Assembly (NCBI GenBank): GCA_033439765.1
Contig: JAULSN010000003.1
Location: 2,356,001-2,420,000 of the forward strand
DNA length: 64,000 nt
Source of the DNA: Lasiosphaeria ovina
Lineage: Eukaryota; Ascomycota; Sordariomycetes; Sordariales; Lasiosphaeriaceae
Reading direction: 5' to 3'
The notes beneath the pieces were generated by a model. The model was not told the origin of the DNA. It worked only from the letters and a program-made list of their open reading frames with translations, and made no database searches. The position numbers and the translations under genes are program-made. Below are positions 11,601-22,376 of this stretch, piece by piece (positions within the stretch are counted from its first letter, which is position 1; each line of letters opens with the position of its first letter).

Positions 11601-12913
11601 TGCTTGTCCTGCTTAGTTGACATGGCTCGTTTTGCGTCTGGAAAGGCCGCTGACTGAACAAACACGATAATTAGACTTCCCATTTTCTGACACGGACGAA
11701 CGGTACATCGTACGCTCTGCACCGCGCGGGGATGTCATCGCAGCTTTGCAAGAGCCCAGCAGGACCATCACCAGGGACTTGATAGTCGATTTGTATGATC
11801 TGAGGAAACGACTGGCGCCTCATCGCTGCGCGACGATCCAAGAGCCTGGCTCTTCCGGCGGTCTGGCTGTGGAAAAATACACGATGCCTAAAAACCAGCT
11901 CGTGTTTACCATGCGGAGTATTCGCGTGCACATCTTTCCAGAGACGGGGCTGTACACGGTCATTGAAGGGGCCGTGTATGATTTGAGTGGTATGTAACCC
12001 TGAAGCGTCATGATCTTGTTGTGAGTTATTAGAAAGTGCTAACCAGGGCCGGCTTTTCAGAGTATGCCGACGCCCATCCCGGTGGTCGCGAGCTGGTGTA
12101 TCGATCCGCGGGCCGCGATTCAACGACAGATTTTATCAATAGCCACCCGAACAACTGGCGTCAATACCTTGCAGATATTCAACACCTTAGAGTCGGTCAC
12201 ATGGTGCCCGAACGAGGCCCAGATGATGCAATTGGGTCGAACGAGATCGTGCTGCTGAACTGGGTTTACAAGATGAATCGTGAGTCCGGGAGGTTCTATT
12301 TGAGTGGTGGTGGTTGCTCTTTCGCTTACCCCTTTTCTCGGGATTGCACAGCATAAACCTTGCTGATCATCGGCCCGGAATATAGTCCTCGCTGAGATTA
12401 ATTCCCCACCTATCCAGAGACTCTACGCTCGGCTCCAAGCCGGGCTTGTACGTTACTACGGCCAAGAGGTGACACAACTCTACTTATCTGCAGGCAGCAG
12501 CGCGGCAGTGTTCCAGCCGCTGTTGGATTTGCCACAAATCGTCATCGCCCACGTGGACCGCGGAATCATGGCCGAGATTGCGCCGGCTGAGCTCGCCGAG
12601 AATGCCACGCTCAGGGTTCCTGCTTTACCACAGCCTGGAAACAGTATTCTACTCGGGTGCCGTAGCTTCTGTGCCTTTGAAAGGGCAGTTTTCGGTCGCC
12701 AATTTCAGATTCGGGACTTTTTCTACGGGCGCCTATATCAGGTAACTTGTCAATGATTACAGTCCAATTGACTACAAAGTATAGAACCGAACTTACCATA
12801 TTGCACTTGCTCAGATTTAGAATCTTCGTCCGGAGAATCCTCGGCCCGCAAGTCAGAAGAAACTCGGTCTTGACGGCTGGCAGTTTGAGGAGTGTTCTTT
12901 GAAGTCAATGTAA
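8607..12913 (+). CDS. multi-exon gene: HELAH metallopeptidase-like part plus cytochrome-b5-like modules, five in-frame TAGs
   Basis: Proposed exons: 8607-8827, 8902-9340, 9401-9418, 9483-9542, 9604-10135, 10204-11262, 11341-11579 (see below), 11675-11989, 12061-12279, 12386-12741, 12815-12913. Joins keep phase. Exons 3-4 join as MVHELA+HAF, giving HELAH, the core of zinc metallopeptidases. Exon 7 end plus exon 8 read VYIGTDVFDVT+NFPF, like a cytochrome b5 fold lacking the His box. Exons 8-9 read VYDLS+EYADAHPGG, a true heme-binding HPGG module. Introns at 9543 and 11580 use GC donors. TAG interrupts the frame at 8814, 9209, 10215, 11543 and 12818; there is no TAA or TGA. Exon 7 needs a frame change, which a 44-nt GT-AG interval (11409-11452) would provide. 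The function of the whole protein is unknown to me. It is either a pseudogene or a UAG-recoded gene. Confidence 0.65.
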
Positions 12914-13764
12914 TAAGCTGTTGGAGGAGTTCATTCTACTCCTTTCGAGTGTCTCTGATTTCCTGGAGGAGGTTTGGGAGGGTGATGTTGGAATCCTTCT
13001 TTCGACTCATGGCGATGATTAGGACCGCAAATTGCAATTGTGACTTTAGTGAGTCGACAAAATGAAAGTGCCACGTAGTTAGAAGGAAGTGGAGAAGTTA
13101 GCGTGGCCAACGATGCTGTGTATTCCATGCCTGATCCTTTGGGGAAAGTGATATTGTATCTTGAAAGAATCAGAACCGTGATAGAGCTCATGCCCAGCTA
13201 GGTACCGAGCAGTCCTCAAGATCCCATGGCCGAAGATAAGGCCACCTCCGAATGTGACCTTCGTTATTAAAACACACGGGTTGAGACTAGGGGCTCTAAG
13301 ACATTGCCCCTACGCAGGAAGATGCAACATGGTTGATGTTAAAAACAGAATTTGGGGTCCAATCCTGGGTGCGTTTGCCATATTTTAGCCACCCTCGAGT
13401 GTCTGCGTACTTCGATATCGAAATGTAACATTCGGAAGATGCTGTTCAACCCACTGAATACAGCCACCCTTGCTCGGTAAGAAAATGTGATATTACCCCC
13501 TGCGGGCCACATTTATCCACCTATGGACACAGCCAGGCCGTAAATACTCCAAGCTTCCCCATGACTGCGGCAACTGGGATCCCGGCTAAAGTAAATTGCA
13601 ACTTGCACAGCACCGCCGTCGGTGCGACACGGCCCGGGAGGCTGCATGGGCTGAGAGGTCTAGGAACACCAAACCGAAAGCACGCCGCGTTCCCATCACA
13701 AGGCATCCTCCTCTAACGCCCGTAACCTCACCGACAACGTTCCACAACCGCACCGAGCAGCAAC
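12914..13764. other. intergenic, no gene seen
   Basis: About 0.85 kb. A minus-strand frame at 12931-13191 has no recognisable feature. The right part should hold the GH105 promoter. Confidence 0.5.
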
Positions 13765-15166
13765 ATGAAGCTGAGCCACTGTGTCACCGCAGCCACCTGC
13801 TGGCTGCCCCTGATATGGGTCACAGCCACAGCCAGCCCCTCACCAAAGAAACAGCAACAACCATACTCAACATGGATGGCCGACAGCACGATCACACGGG
13901 GCGTCGAGGCGACCCGGTGGTACACCGAAGCTACCTTCTACCGGGGGGTCGAGGCAGCGCACAACGCGTCGGGCGACGCGCGGTACCTGTCCTTCCTTGG
14001 CGCGCAGATCGACGGGATACTGCAGCGCAACGGATCCTTCAGGGCGTACGACCTAACGGACCACCAGCTGGACAACATGCGGATCGGCGCGGCCATCCTG
14101 TATCTCTACACGACCGCCACTGAGCCCAGCGGGCGCGCACGGTACCGCGCGGCGGCGGACTTCCTGTACGACCAGCTCGTGCACCGCCAGAAGCGCACGG
14201 CGTCGGGCGGGTTCTGGCACAAGGACCGCTACCCCAACCAAATGTGGCTCGACGGGCTGTTCATGGCGGGCCCGTTCTCGGCCGCGTACGTGGCGCTGCT
14301 TGGGTCACAGTCAGTCACCGATGTGACGGCGGCGTGGGACGATATCGCGCTGCAGTTCGACCTGACCGAGATGCACTGCCGCGACGGCAGCTCGGGGATG
14401 CTGCGCCACGGGTACGACGAGTCTCTGCGGGCGTCGTGGGCCGACAAGGCCGACGGCAGCGGCGCGAGCCCGCACGTCTGGATCCGCGCCCAGGGCTGGT
14501 ATCTGATGGCGCTCGCCGACGTGCTGGACTGGTTTCCGCTGCGGCATGCTGCGCGCCCGCGGCTGCTGGGTTATCTGCAGACGCTGGCGCGCGCCGTGGT
14601 GAAGGCGCAGGATGCGGCGTCCGGCGGCTGGTGGCTGGTCATGGACGGCGATAACCCTGGCCGCAAGGGTAACTATATCGAGAGCAGCGGGACCGCTATG
14701 TATGTGTATGGCCTGCTGAAGGCGGTCAGGAAGGGGTACCATGCGGACGTGGCAGAAGGGACGGCGTTTGTTGCGGCGGCGCGCCGAGCGTATGCCCTCA
14801 TGACGGACAGGTTTGTTGCGAGGAACGGCACCAATGGCGGGATTAACTGGGAGGGCACTGTCAGGGTTGGCAGCCTGGACACGACGGGCGATTTCAAGGT
14901 ACGTGGGCTGTTTTTCCTCGCTTGGCAATCTGGATGTCGGTCGGCGGTGGACATGTATCACCCTAGGCCCCTGGAGCGTGCGTTTCCCTGCTTTCGGTTC
15001 CAACGGGAAGGTGTGCAAGCTGAATCCATGCTGACATGCCGTGCCCACGCGGGCGCACCGCCTCGAACAGTACTACACGAGCATCCCTGTCGTCGAGAAC
15101 TCGCTGATCGGCATCGGGCCGTTTATTCTGGCCAGCGTGGAGATGGAGCAGCTGCCTTCTTCATGA
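13765..15166 (+). CDS. secreted GH105 unsaturated rhamnogalacturonyl/glucuronyl hydrolase
   Basis: CDS join(13765..14898, 15071..15166), 409 aa. Residues 1-24 form a signal peptide. Family landmarks: LDNMRIGAAILYLY, QMWLDGLFMAGPF (the Asp of WLDG, residue 163, corresponds to the general acid of bacterial YteR), GMLRHGYDES, and SPHVWIRAQGWYLMALADV. GH105 enzymes remove the unsaturated uronic acid left by pectin/rhamnogalacturonan lyases (EC 3.2.1.172 type), so the product belongs to pectin breakdown outside the cell. The 172-bp intron (14899-15070) is long for this genome. The second exon restores the family ending YYTSIPVVENSLIGIG. No in-frame stops. Together with the nearby GH7 cellulase it fits a plant-litter saprotroph. 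Confidence 0.9.
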
Positions 15167-15600
15167 TGTCGTCTCCTTCATGAACTTGTAGCAGCCATCA
15201 ACCATTGGCTTCACTCCAAAGTATTAAGACACCCCTCAGAAAGTCATCTTTGACCATTAATGAACGTTATCGTGCCGGGTGAAATCGACCCAAAGCTCTC
15301 TTCCAATTCTCTAAAGATATACACCACCTAACACCTCATCCTGCCCTTGGTCCTACTGGTGATCCAGACTCCAAATCATCCTTGATCTATATGTTTTCTT
15401 CGTCTACTCAAGGAGCACCTTCCATCTGTGATGGCCAGATGTTGAGCAACGATCGAGGAGGCGGATGAGCTAGCCACTCCACATCCCCTGAAAGTTCGTG
15501 GCTAGAAAGCTTGTGCTAAATTTCGTATCTTGCTTCGATTTGTCCGCAGCTCGAGTCGAAAAGGTGAACAGTGATCGTATTTAGATACCGTTAGCGGGGC
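15167..15600. other. intergenic, no gene seen
   Basis: AT-rich spacer between the GH105 gene and the splicing-factor relic; nothing recognisable on either strand. Confidence 0.5.
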
Positions 15601-15783
15601 GTATACATCGTGACTTCTTGTTGGGTCCTTGCGCGTGGCCAGGTTGTAGTCCGTCTAGACCACCGAAGGACATCCCGTCTAATTACCACTCGTAGTCCAC
15701 CAGCCATAGACATGTCGGCTTCTAGTTGGGTCCTTTCGCATGGCCTGACCAGAGCCGGTGAGCCCAACTGCAGTACAGAAATA

Positions 15784-15788
15784 GGTTA
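15784..15788. repeat. left target-site duplication GGTTA of the copia element
   Basis: The five bases GGTTA directly precede the 5' LTR and recur directly after the 3' LTR at 21434-21438. This is the 5-bp duplication expected for Ty1/copia integration. Confidence 0.85.
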
Positions 15789-15961
15789 TGTGGCCAGGCT
15801 AGCAGGGATCAGGCCGGACCCCGGCCTGATGCCCTCAAGCCGAGGCATAAGTGGATATGGGATCCACCGGTCCAGGCCATCACTTCCACATATATATTCC
15901 GCTGTGGCCCAGATAGCTAGACTTCCTCCAAGCAATCCAGTCCTTACCTTTCCTCCCAACA
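15789..15961 (+). repeat. 5' LTR (173 bp)
   Basis: Starts TGTGGCCAGG and ends CCCAACA. Contains a TATA-like catatatat run at about 15890 that could serve as the element promoter. Matches the 3' LTR throughout by eye. Confidence 0.92.
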
Positions 15962-15972
15962 GGTTATGAGTT
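15962..15972 (+). other. primer binding site, initiator-tRNA anticodon type
   Basis: Directly after the 5' LTR the sequence GGTTATGAG is complementary to the anticodon-loop segment CTCATAACC of initiator Met tRNA. Priming by an internal (half) tRNA fragment, not the 3' end, is known for copia-type elements. By chance or not, its first five bases equal the target duplication. Confidence 0.6.
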
Positions 15973-16188
15973 CCCGTCGCTTCAACAATTGAAGCTATTC
16001 CCACTTTTGTTTACAGTCCCTTTTCGACCCTGCAGCACATCCGATCACCGGAACTACCGATTCCCCGGACCTGCACGTCCAACGTCGAATACCTACGGCC
16101 CTCCCTACGGCCTGTAGCGCTCCCGGAAGGCCCACACGCGCCCTCCACGTCCCTGTCCCCTGTCCCTGAAGTCATCGCCAGCCCTGCG

Positions 16189-16785
16189 ATGGTCAAAGTC
16201 AAGGTCCCTGAATTGAAGGGCGACGAGAACTTCGTCGCCTGGAAGGCAGCGATCCGTAACGCCCTCGGTTCTGCAGGCCTAATTGCATACATCGAACCGA
16301 TCACACCGCCCGGAGCCACGCCGGCCCCGACGGTAGGCATGCCCACACCCGCTACAACCTTCACTGTACCGGGCAGCATCACCCCGGGCAGCATCACCCC
16401 GGGCACCGCCACACCCGGCATAGCCACATCGGGCACCGCCATACCGGTATTCGCCCTCGACTCTGCGGAATACCTGACCTGGTATACAGGCCGCTGTACA
16501 GCGGCAGGAATCATCATGACTACCCTTACTGATCCTACAGTGGTTCAAATACTTCGTCAACACGGCTGGTCACAGGCAGAAGAAGACCCGAAGGTCACGT
16601 TTGACCTGGTCTGCCGCACGATTCCGAGCATAGGCAAGCTCTCCCGCCGCGAGCTCCTACGAGAGTTTTCCTCCCTCTACCGTGAGGACTTTGACACAAT
16701 GTACGGCCTAATCAACAAGCTACAACTCCTCAAAGACCAACTCCAAGCCACAGGCATGGTCATCAGCGACGACCAAGCCCTCTAG
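16189..16785 (+). pseudogene. copia gag region
   Basis: The frame from ATG 16189 encodes MVKVKVPELKGDENF, then a Pro/Thr/Gly repeat segment (PGSITPGSITPG), then a helical capsid-like region with SLYREDFDTMYGLINKLQ. It stops at a TAG (16783), after which the same frame continues as NALSSVENTYPND. The following segment has further stops, so gag is broken. Confidence 0.75.
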
Positions 16786-17339
16786 AACGCCCTCAGCTCC
16801 GTTGAGAATACATACCCTAACGACCTACTGCTGTGGGAATACCAGATTGAGAATAAGAAACTAAACTAGTAAGGTTTCCTACAGATCCTCAACGCAAAAG
16901 CCGACAAAGAGAAGCGCTCCGGTTCCTACCTCCAGCTACCCAAACCGATAACCCCCTCCTCACAGCCTACCCAACAGGCACCCTCGAATACACAAGGAGA
17001 GAATAAGAAGGGCGGTAGGGAGAAAGAATAATATAGCCAATACATAACCAAGATCCTAAAGAGCTGGAAACATCACAAGCCCTGCGGTAAACACATCCCG
17101 GCTAGAAAGGAATGCTTCTAGTACAACCCCCAGGCGGCTCCTAATACCTGGAGGTGGAAAAGGGAAGCTATAGCGGCCAAGGCAGGACCTTCAGGCACGG
17201 CTGCAATGCTACAACACAACTCGAGCGGCCTCGCCGGCCCCGAGACCTCGAACCTCCTATTTGGAGGAAGCTTCTATGCTGGTCCGCAGCCCCCTCATAG
17301 CGACCCTGAGGCTTCTACGGAGCAGGATTTTCACCAGAG

Positions 17340-20300
17340 CCCCCGGCGGAACCTCTAATGGCTACGACCGAAGTCCAACAGGCTCTCAAGGCAACAGAGA
17401 TTAACAAAGACATAGTCATCTTCGATATAGGCGCTTTAAAGACCTCATTCAATAACCTCAAGTGGTTCACGAAGCTCAGCCCACTCGCCCGTGTATAGCA
17501 GTACGGCGGATCTACCGGCCATACGGCCAAGTCATTCCATATCGGTAACGTCAAACTATCGATATACATAGGCAACACGCATCGGGATGTGCATCTCGGG
17601 CAGGCATACTACTACCCGGAAACCCCGGTCAACCTCGTGAGCCCTACATCCCTCTCTCTCGTAGGCCTCATATGGAATATGGAGGATAATAGGGTCCTGG
17701 AGAAAGGAAGCAGGAAGCCCGTAGCCGACCTTTAGTGGGTAGGCGGCCTACCAGTCTTTCTATACATCACATCTCGCGACCTACCACCCAACATCACGGT
17801 TCGTAAGGCTCTGCTAGCCTCGATCACATACGAAACGATGCACCGGCGCCTCCTCCATACCAACCCGGAAATCGTCGTCAAGGCCTGTAACAGAGCCGGC
17901 ATCAAGATCACAGGCGCATACAATAAAGACTTCTACAAGCCCTGTGTTCTCGGGAAGGCAACAGACCTAATCGACAAGAGGACCGAGGTAGTGTGTAACG
18001 CTCCGCTTGACTTTATTAGAGTTGACCTAATTACCCACCGCAAACCCGGCCACCTCGGCCAACGTTACACTACCCACTTCATTAATGTTTACTCAGGCTA
18101 TTATTGGATTCGTTTTCATAGAGAAAAGAAGCAGGCCTTTATCGAGCTAGTATAGCTCGTTGAAATGGTCGAGACATAGTCACGAAGAAAGATCAAGGTC
18201 ATCGGCATCGACGGAGGTAGCGAATTCGGACAGGCCATATACGAGTTCTACGACTCCAAGCTCAATAGATAGGCCAAAGAAAAGGGTATCGAGATATATG
18301 ACACCCCGCCTAATACTCCGTAGATGAACGGAGCATCAGAAAGGGCGGGTAGGGAGATCATAACAAGAGCGAGAGTCCTGATAATCGAATACGGTATTCC
18401 TGAACACCTTTGGCCATTCACAGTTGATACAACGGTCCGGGTTCTTAACCTACTTCTAACACAACGTAACGAAGGAAGCAAAAGCCCTCATTAGGTTATA
18501 TATGAAGGACTTAATATGCATTATAGCCTTCATAAGCCATTCATCAAGCACCTACGCTCCTACTACTGCGCGGCTTACTTCTATAGAAAGAAGCAGACCC
18601 GTATAGACTCCGATAAGTTCACACCCCGCGCAATAGAGGGCAGGCTTATCGGCTACGGGGACCTCCACGGTAAGATCTACTGGATCTATGAGCCAAAGGA
18701 AGGAAAGATCATTCGCGCCTCGGCCGTTAGGTTCAACGAGGAAGATACGCCGTCTACTTCAGAAGGTGATGAGGCCGAATACGAAGTTATATTCGAAGAC
18801 TCAACCGTAGATGAAGTTAAGAGAGCAACTAATATAGAGATCGACATACTAACCCCGGCCTTACCGGCACCTACCCGGCAGGTATCGCCGCAAGCCGATA
18901 AATACACGCACACGCCTCCCCGCGAACCCTCCCGCCATTCTACGGCATTCCCGTCCCCAGAGACCACCCCGGGCGCCTCACAAATCGGTACACCTGAGCC
19001 GCCCTCGCTCACACCGGTTAAGGACCTCGGCACCGTACCTATCATCACAACACGGCACCAGAGCACCCTCAACACCACGCCGCGCGCATCCACAACGGCC
19101 CAGCTACCGGCACGGCCCTCAATACGAGCCTCACCTAATGCCCCGCCGCCCTCCCCGCCTACACGTGACTCTATTCAGGTCCGGTTCGCGGAAGAGGACA
19201 GAGAGCCTTTCTTCGAAGCCGAAGACATCGCCGACATTATGGAAGAAGCCCCGGTACCTGCCTCACAACCCCTAGTAGCGAGGACAACGCAGTCCCCGGC
19301 TATGAGGGCCGCAGCCCGCCTTCCCCCGGTCCGGAAGCGACCGGCACCAACGGTAACGCCAACAGCCGCCGCCTCAAGGCCTCGCCGCCCGCCCAAACCA
19401 CCACCTAAGTCTATATACCTAGTCCATAAGGCCCCTATATAGCACTACGAAGTCGGCTTCCTTTTGTTAGTAATACAGGCCACATATAACCTAGCTACCT
19501 AGCAGAAGCCAGAGATCCCCAAGAATCTTCGAGCCGCCTAGAAGACCCTAGATTACGATACCAGCTGGCTGCCTACGATAAAGTCATAGATCAAGAGCCT
19601 CAAAATAATGCAGGTCTTTACCCTCGTTGATAGGCCTACCGGAGCACCAGTACTGCCCGGGAAATGGGTATACGATGCCAAACTCGAAATAGCTCTTAAC
19701 GAGTAGGTAAAGCGAGCCCGCTTTATGGTCTACGGTAACCACGAAGAAGATAACTAGGCCCTCGATAATATATATGCCGCCGTCGCCAATAGTACTAGCG
19801 TGAAGTGCTTCCTCATTATGATTACGGCAAAGGGCTATAAGCGCAGACAATTCGACTTCAAAACCGCCTTCCTGAATGCTAACGTGCCTGAGGGAACCAC
19901 CATCTACGTTGAACAACCTCCCGGTATCCCCAACACTGACCGCACGAAGGTTTGGCTCCTCAATAAAGCCCTCTACGGCCTGAGGAAGTCTCCGCTCTAC
20001 TGGTTTGATACTATCGTTCCCTTCTTCAAGGCCCTTGGCTTCACACCCTTCGGCTCCGACCTATGCCTTCTTAAGCATAGAGAAAAGGACCACTATATTA
20101 TCCTCTACGTGGATGACTTCATTATTGCCGCTCCAACTGACGAAGAAATCGACCAAGTCCGTAATAGCATTATAGAACGGTTCGAGATCAAGGATATCGG
20201 GGAGTCCATAAGGTTCCTAGGCATTGATATCTTCTGGAGTAATAACAATACCACGGTTTCCCTCTTACAGGAAGCCTATATCGACCTTATGCTCGGAAAA

Positions 20301-21092
20301 TTCGGCTACCAAGACCTCAACCCGACCAAAGCTCCCTGGCCCTCACGTATTGAGATCCCCAGAATCTGGGACCCTCTCTATGAAGAAATAAAGGCCTACA
20401 TCAAGAAGACCGGCTCCCTGAACTTCCTTGTATGTAATACAAGACCTGACATCGCCTATACTGTCTCCAGGCTATGTGAAGGTAATAGCGGCCCTTCCAA
20501 GGAACACCTACAAGTTATGAAGCACCTATTTCGCTACCTGAAGGGCACCAAGCACTTAACCCTTACATATAATTGCAACCTTAACCTCAATAACATGAGC
20601 TTCATGACCTATGCCGATGCCTCCTTCGCCGACGACCTTCTATATCGCTACTCCACCGGCGCCTACGTCGTTTTCCTAGCCGGCTGCCCGGTATACTGGA
20701 AGACGAAGAAGCAGACCTACGTAGTACACAGCACTACTGAGGCAGAGTTCACGAACCTCACACCCGCCTCACAGTCCGCCTAGTGGATCAATGAACTACT
20801 CAAGGACTTCGGGGCACACCAACCACTTCCTATTGTGTTGTTTACTGATAGTATGAACGCCAAGATCAACGTCATGAACCCCCTCAATGCAGCCCGCACT
20901 CGCTGCATCGATATACGATACAAATGGATTATTGATAGGGTCAAGAAAGGCATGATCAACGTGACTCATATCCCCGGGACCGAGATGGCTGTAGACGGTC
21001 TCACAAAGCCGCTCAGTGCAGAAAAACACGCTCATTTCGTTAGAATGCTAGGAATGGAGGCACACAAGGTGCCCTGGCTAGTCAATAACTAA
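17340..21092 (+). pseudogene. copia pol: protease, integrase, reverse transcriptase, RNase H (multiply interrupted)
   Basis: Protease-like DIGALKTSF near 17427. Integrase zinc region near 17838 (MHRRLLHTNPE ... YKPCVLGKA) and catalytic core IRVDLI, IDGGSEFG, NGASERAGREI near 18020-18350. A Pro-rich linker lies at 18750-19440. Reverse transcriptase has RRQFDFKTAFLNA, KALYGLRKSP and the YVDD box at 20106-20117. RNase H has TYADASFADD, VHSTTEAEF, LFTDSMNAK and GLTKPL. The last codons end at 21090-21092. Many TAG codons split the frame. The longest uninterrupted pieces are 18516-19442 and 19800-20783. No envelope gene. Confidence 0.85.
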
Positions 21093-21250
21093 CGACAAAG
21101 GCTCAAGGGGGTGGAAAGGCCATTTTACGATGAAAATACTGATTGGAAGGCTAGCTGAGCGGAACTTCCCGAACACACACTCAACACCAAGGAATTATCA
21201 CCACACTGTATTTAGACACATTTTACAGCCTTACTTGGAAGATTCTGGCC

Positions 21251-21260
21251 TGAGGGGGTG
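21251..21260 (+). other. polypurine tract before the 3' LTR
   Basis: The purine run GAGGGGGTG abuts the 3' LTR start, where the plus-strand primer of LTR retrotransposons forms. A similar run (CAAGGGGGTGG) occurs about 150 bp upstream. Confidence 0.6.
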
Positions 21261-21433
21261 TGTGGCCAGGCTAGCAGGGATCAGGCCGGACCCCGGCCTG
21301 ATGCCCTCAAGCCGAGGCATAAGTGGATATGGGATCCACCGGTCCAGGCCATCACTTCCACATATATATTCCGCTGTGGCCCAGATAGCTAGACTTCCTC
21401 CAAGCAATCCAGTCCTTACCTTTCCTCCCAACA
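21261..21433 (+). repeat. 3' LTR (173 bp)
   Basis: Identical by eye to the 5' LTR, followed by the GGTTA target duplication at 21434-21438. Confidence 0.92.
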
Positions 21434-22376
21434 GGTTAGTCTTCGGATTCAGAATGAAGATGCAGATCAGGCAAGGGAGAGTTCGTTGCATAATTACCTC
21501 TGCCACGGACGCCATCGGGGGTGCGGAACATGCTGTCTTTCTTGACAGCCTTTCCCAGCTTCCCCTTTCGGCTGAACTCTTGCCACTTGCCCACGGGCAC
21601 GGAAGTGGCCGCAAATTTCTATGGGGTTTTTCTGTTGTTCGAGACGCGGGCGTGAATTTGTCATTGCCAAGTCCAACGCGGATCGGGCGGCCGGCAAGAT
21701 CGAATCCGTTCATTTTCTCAAGAGCAACGCGAGCCTGACCGGCATCACGGAACCTGCACCATGTTAGCACACACTCAACGATGATGACTCGTGAGGGGAA
21801 AGAAGTGACCGAACTAATTAGCCACGATAGCAATGTCTTGGTCGGTATAATGTTTGGGGAAGGGGCGATCCGAGAAATTGGTTGAGGAGGAGGTGGACGG
21901 TTTTGCTCACGCCATTTTGTGATTGTGGACTGAAAGGGTAAAAAAAAAAAAAGATCAAATATTCGGTCTGTTTCGACGGTCCGTACCTCTTGCTGCGTCA
22001 CTCCGCTAGCCCTCAAGTGGGGCGGCTTGACAACTCGAAAAAGTGCACATTTCGTTTTCAAAAAAAAAAAAACGGTGCCTTGGCGTCCCCGAGACAGGCC
22101 GCAAGCTGGTGAAAAACGTCAGTTTGTCGTGTTCGATGTGGTAACAACCTATCATCCAGGATGAAGGGCACAGACTTTGAGAGATGAAACACTTGGACGG
22201 GAGGGGACTCTTACGCACAATCCTGGCGGTTTTCTTCGTCCTGAAGGTGTGCTGCTTTGTCAAATGACCAAAAATGAGCGCCGAGTTCACTTAGTACGTA
22301 TCATCTATTTAAGGTACCTAGTAGGTAGTAGGATAACGAAAGCGTGGTGGGAAATAGATATTGATCCCCCCGTATC

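Larger units (their letters stand above)
15789..21433 (+). mobile_element. full-length Ty1/copia LTR retrotransposon, coding region full of stop codons
   Basis: 5645 bp bounded by two 173-bp LTRs that look identical base for base, both starting TG and ending CA and flanked by GGTTA. Internal order is gag, protease, integrase, reverse transcriptase, RNase H, which defines copia rather than gypsy. More than fifteen in-frame stops interrupt gag-pol. Most are TAG in positions where relatives carry Gln or Trp (for example TP-stop-MNG in integrase), with a few TAA. This fits C-to-T change at CpA on both strands (RIP). The element lies in an intron of the splicing-factor relic. It cannot encode its own proteins. 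Confidence 0.92.
15601..21753 (-). pseudogene. chimeric relic of splicing-factor exons (Rbm39/Rsd1 RRM + SPF30/SMN-related), split by a retrotransposon
   Basis: Read on minus. After an acceptor at 21754 an exon begins [17 protein letters not shown], then [14 protein letters not shown], the end of the last RRM of Rbm39/Rsd1-type splicing factors. Directly after, in another frame, comes [15 protein letters not shown] and [14 protein letters not shown], typical of the C-terminus of fungal SPF30-like (SMN-related) proteins. The exon ends at 21498 (donor GTAATT). Its continuation lies beyond the copia element: exon from 15767 reading VGLTGSGQAMRKDPTR, the SPF30 C-terminal signature. A second, diverged copy of that last exon occurs at about 15601-15640 (RKDPTRSHDVYAP). 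The mixed origin, frame jump and a TAG at the junction show it is not functional. Identities are from memory of the families. Confidence 0.6.

Noticed and set aside
16785..21092. A-to-I editing as explanation for the copia stop codons
   Set aside because: Several stops stand where relatives have Gln, and a few are TAA. CpA-to-TpA mutation explains both better than UAG-to-UGG editing.
21231..22061. 276-codon minus-strand ORF read as one protein
   Set aside because: It runs through the 3' LTR and an intron. Only the RRM and SPF30 pieces within it are real, and they lie in different frames.
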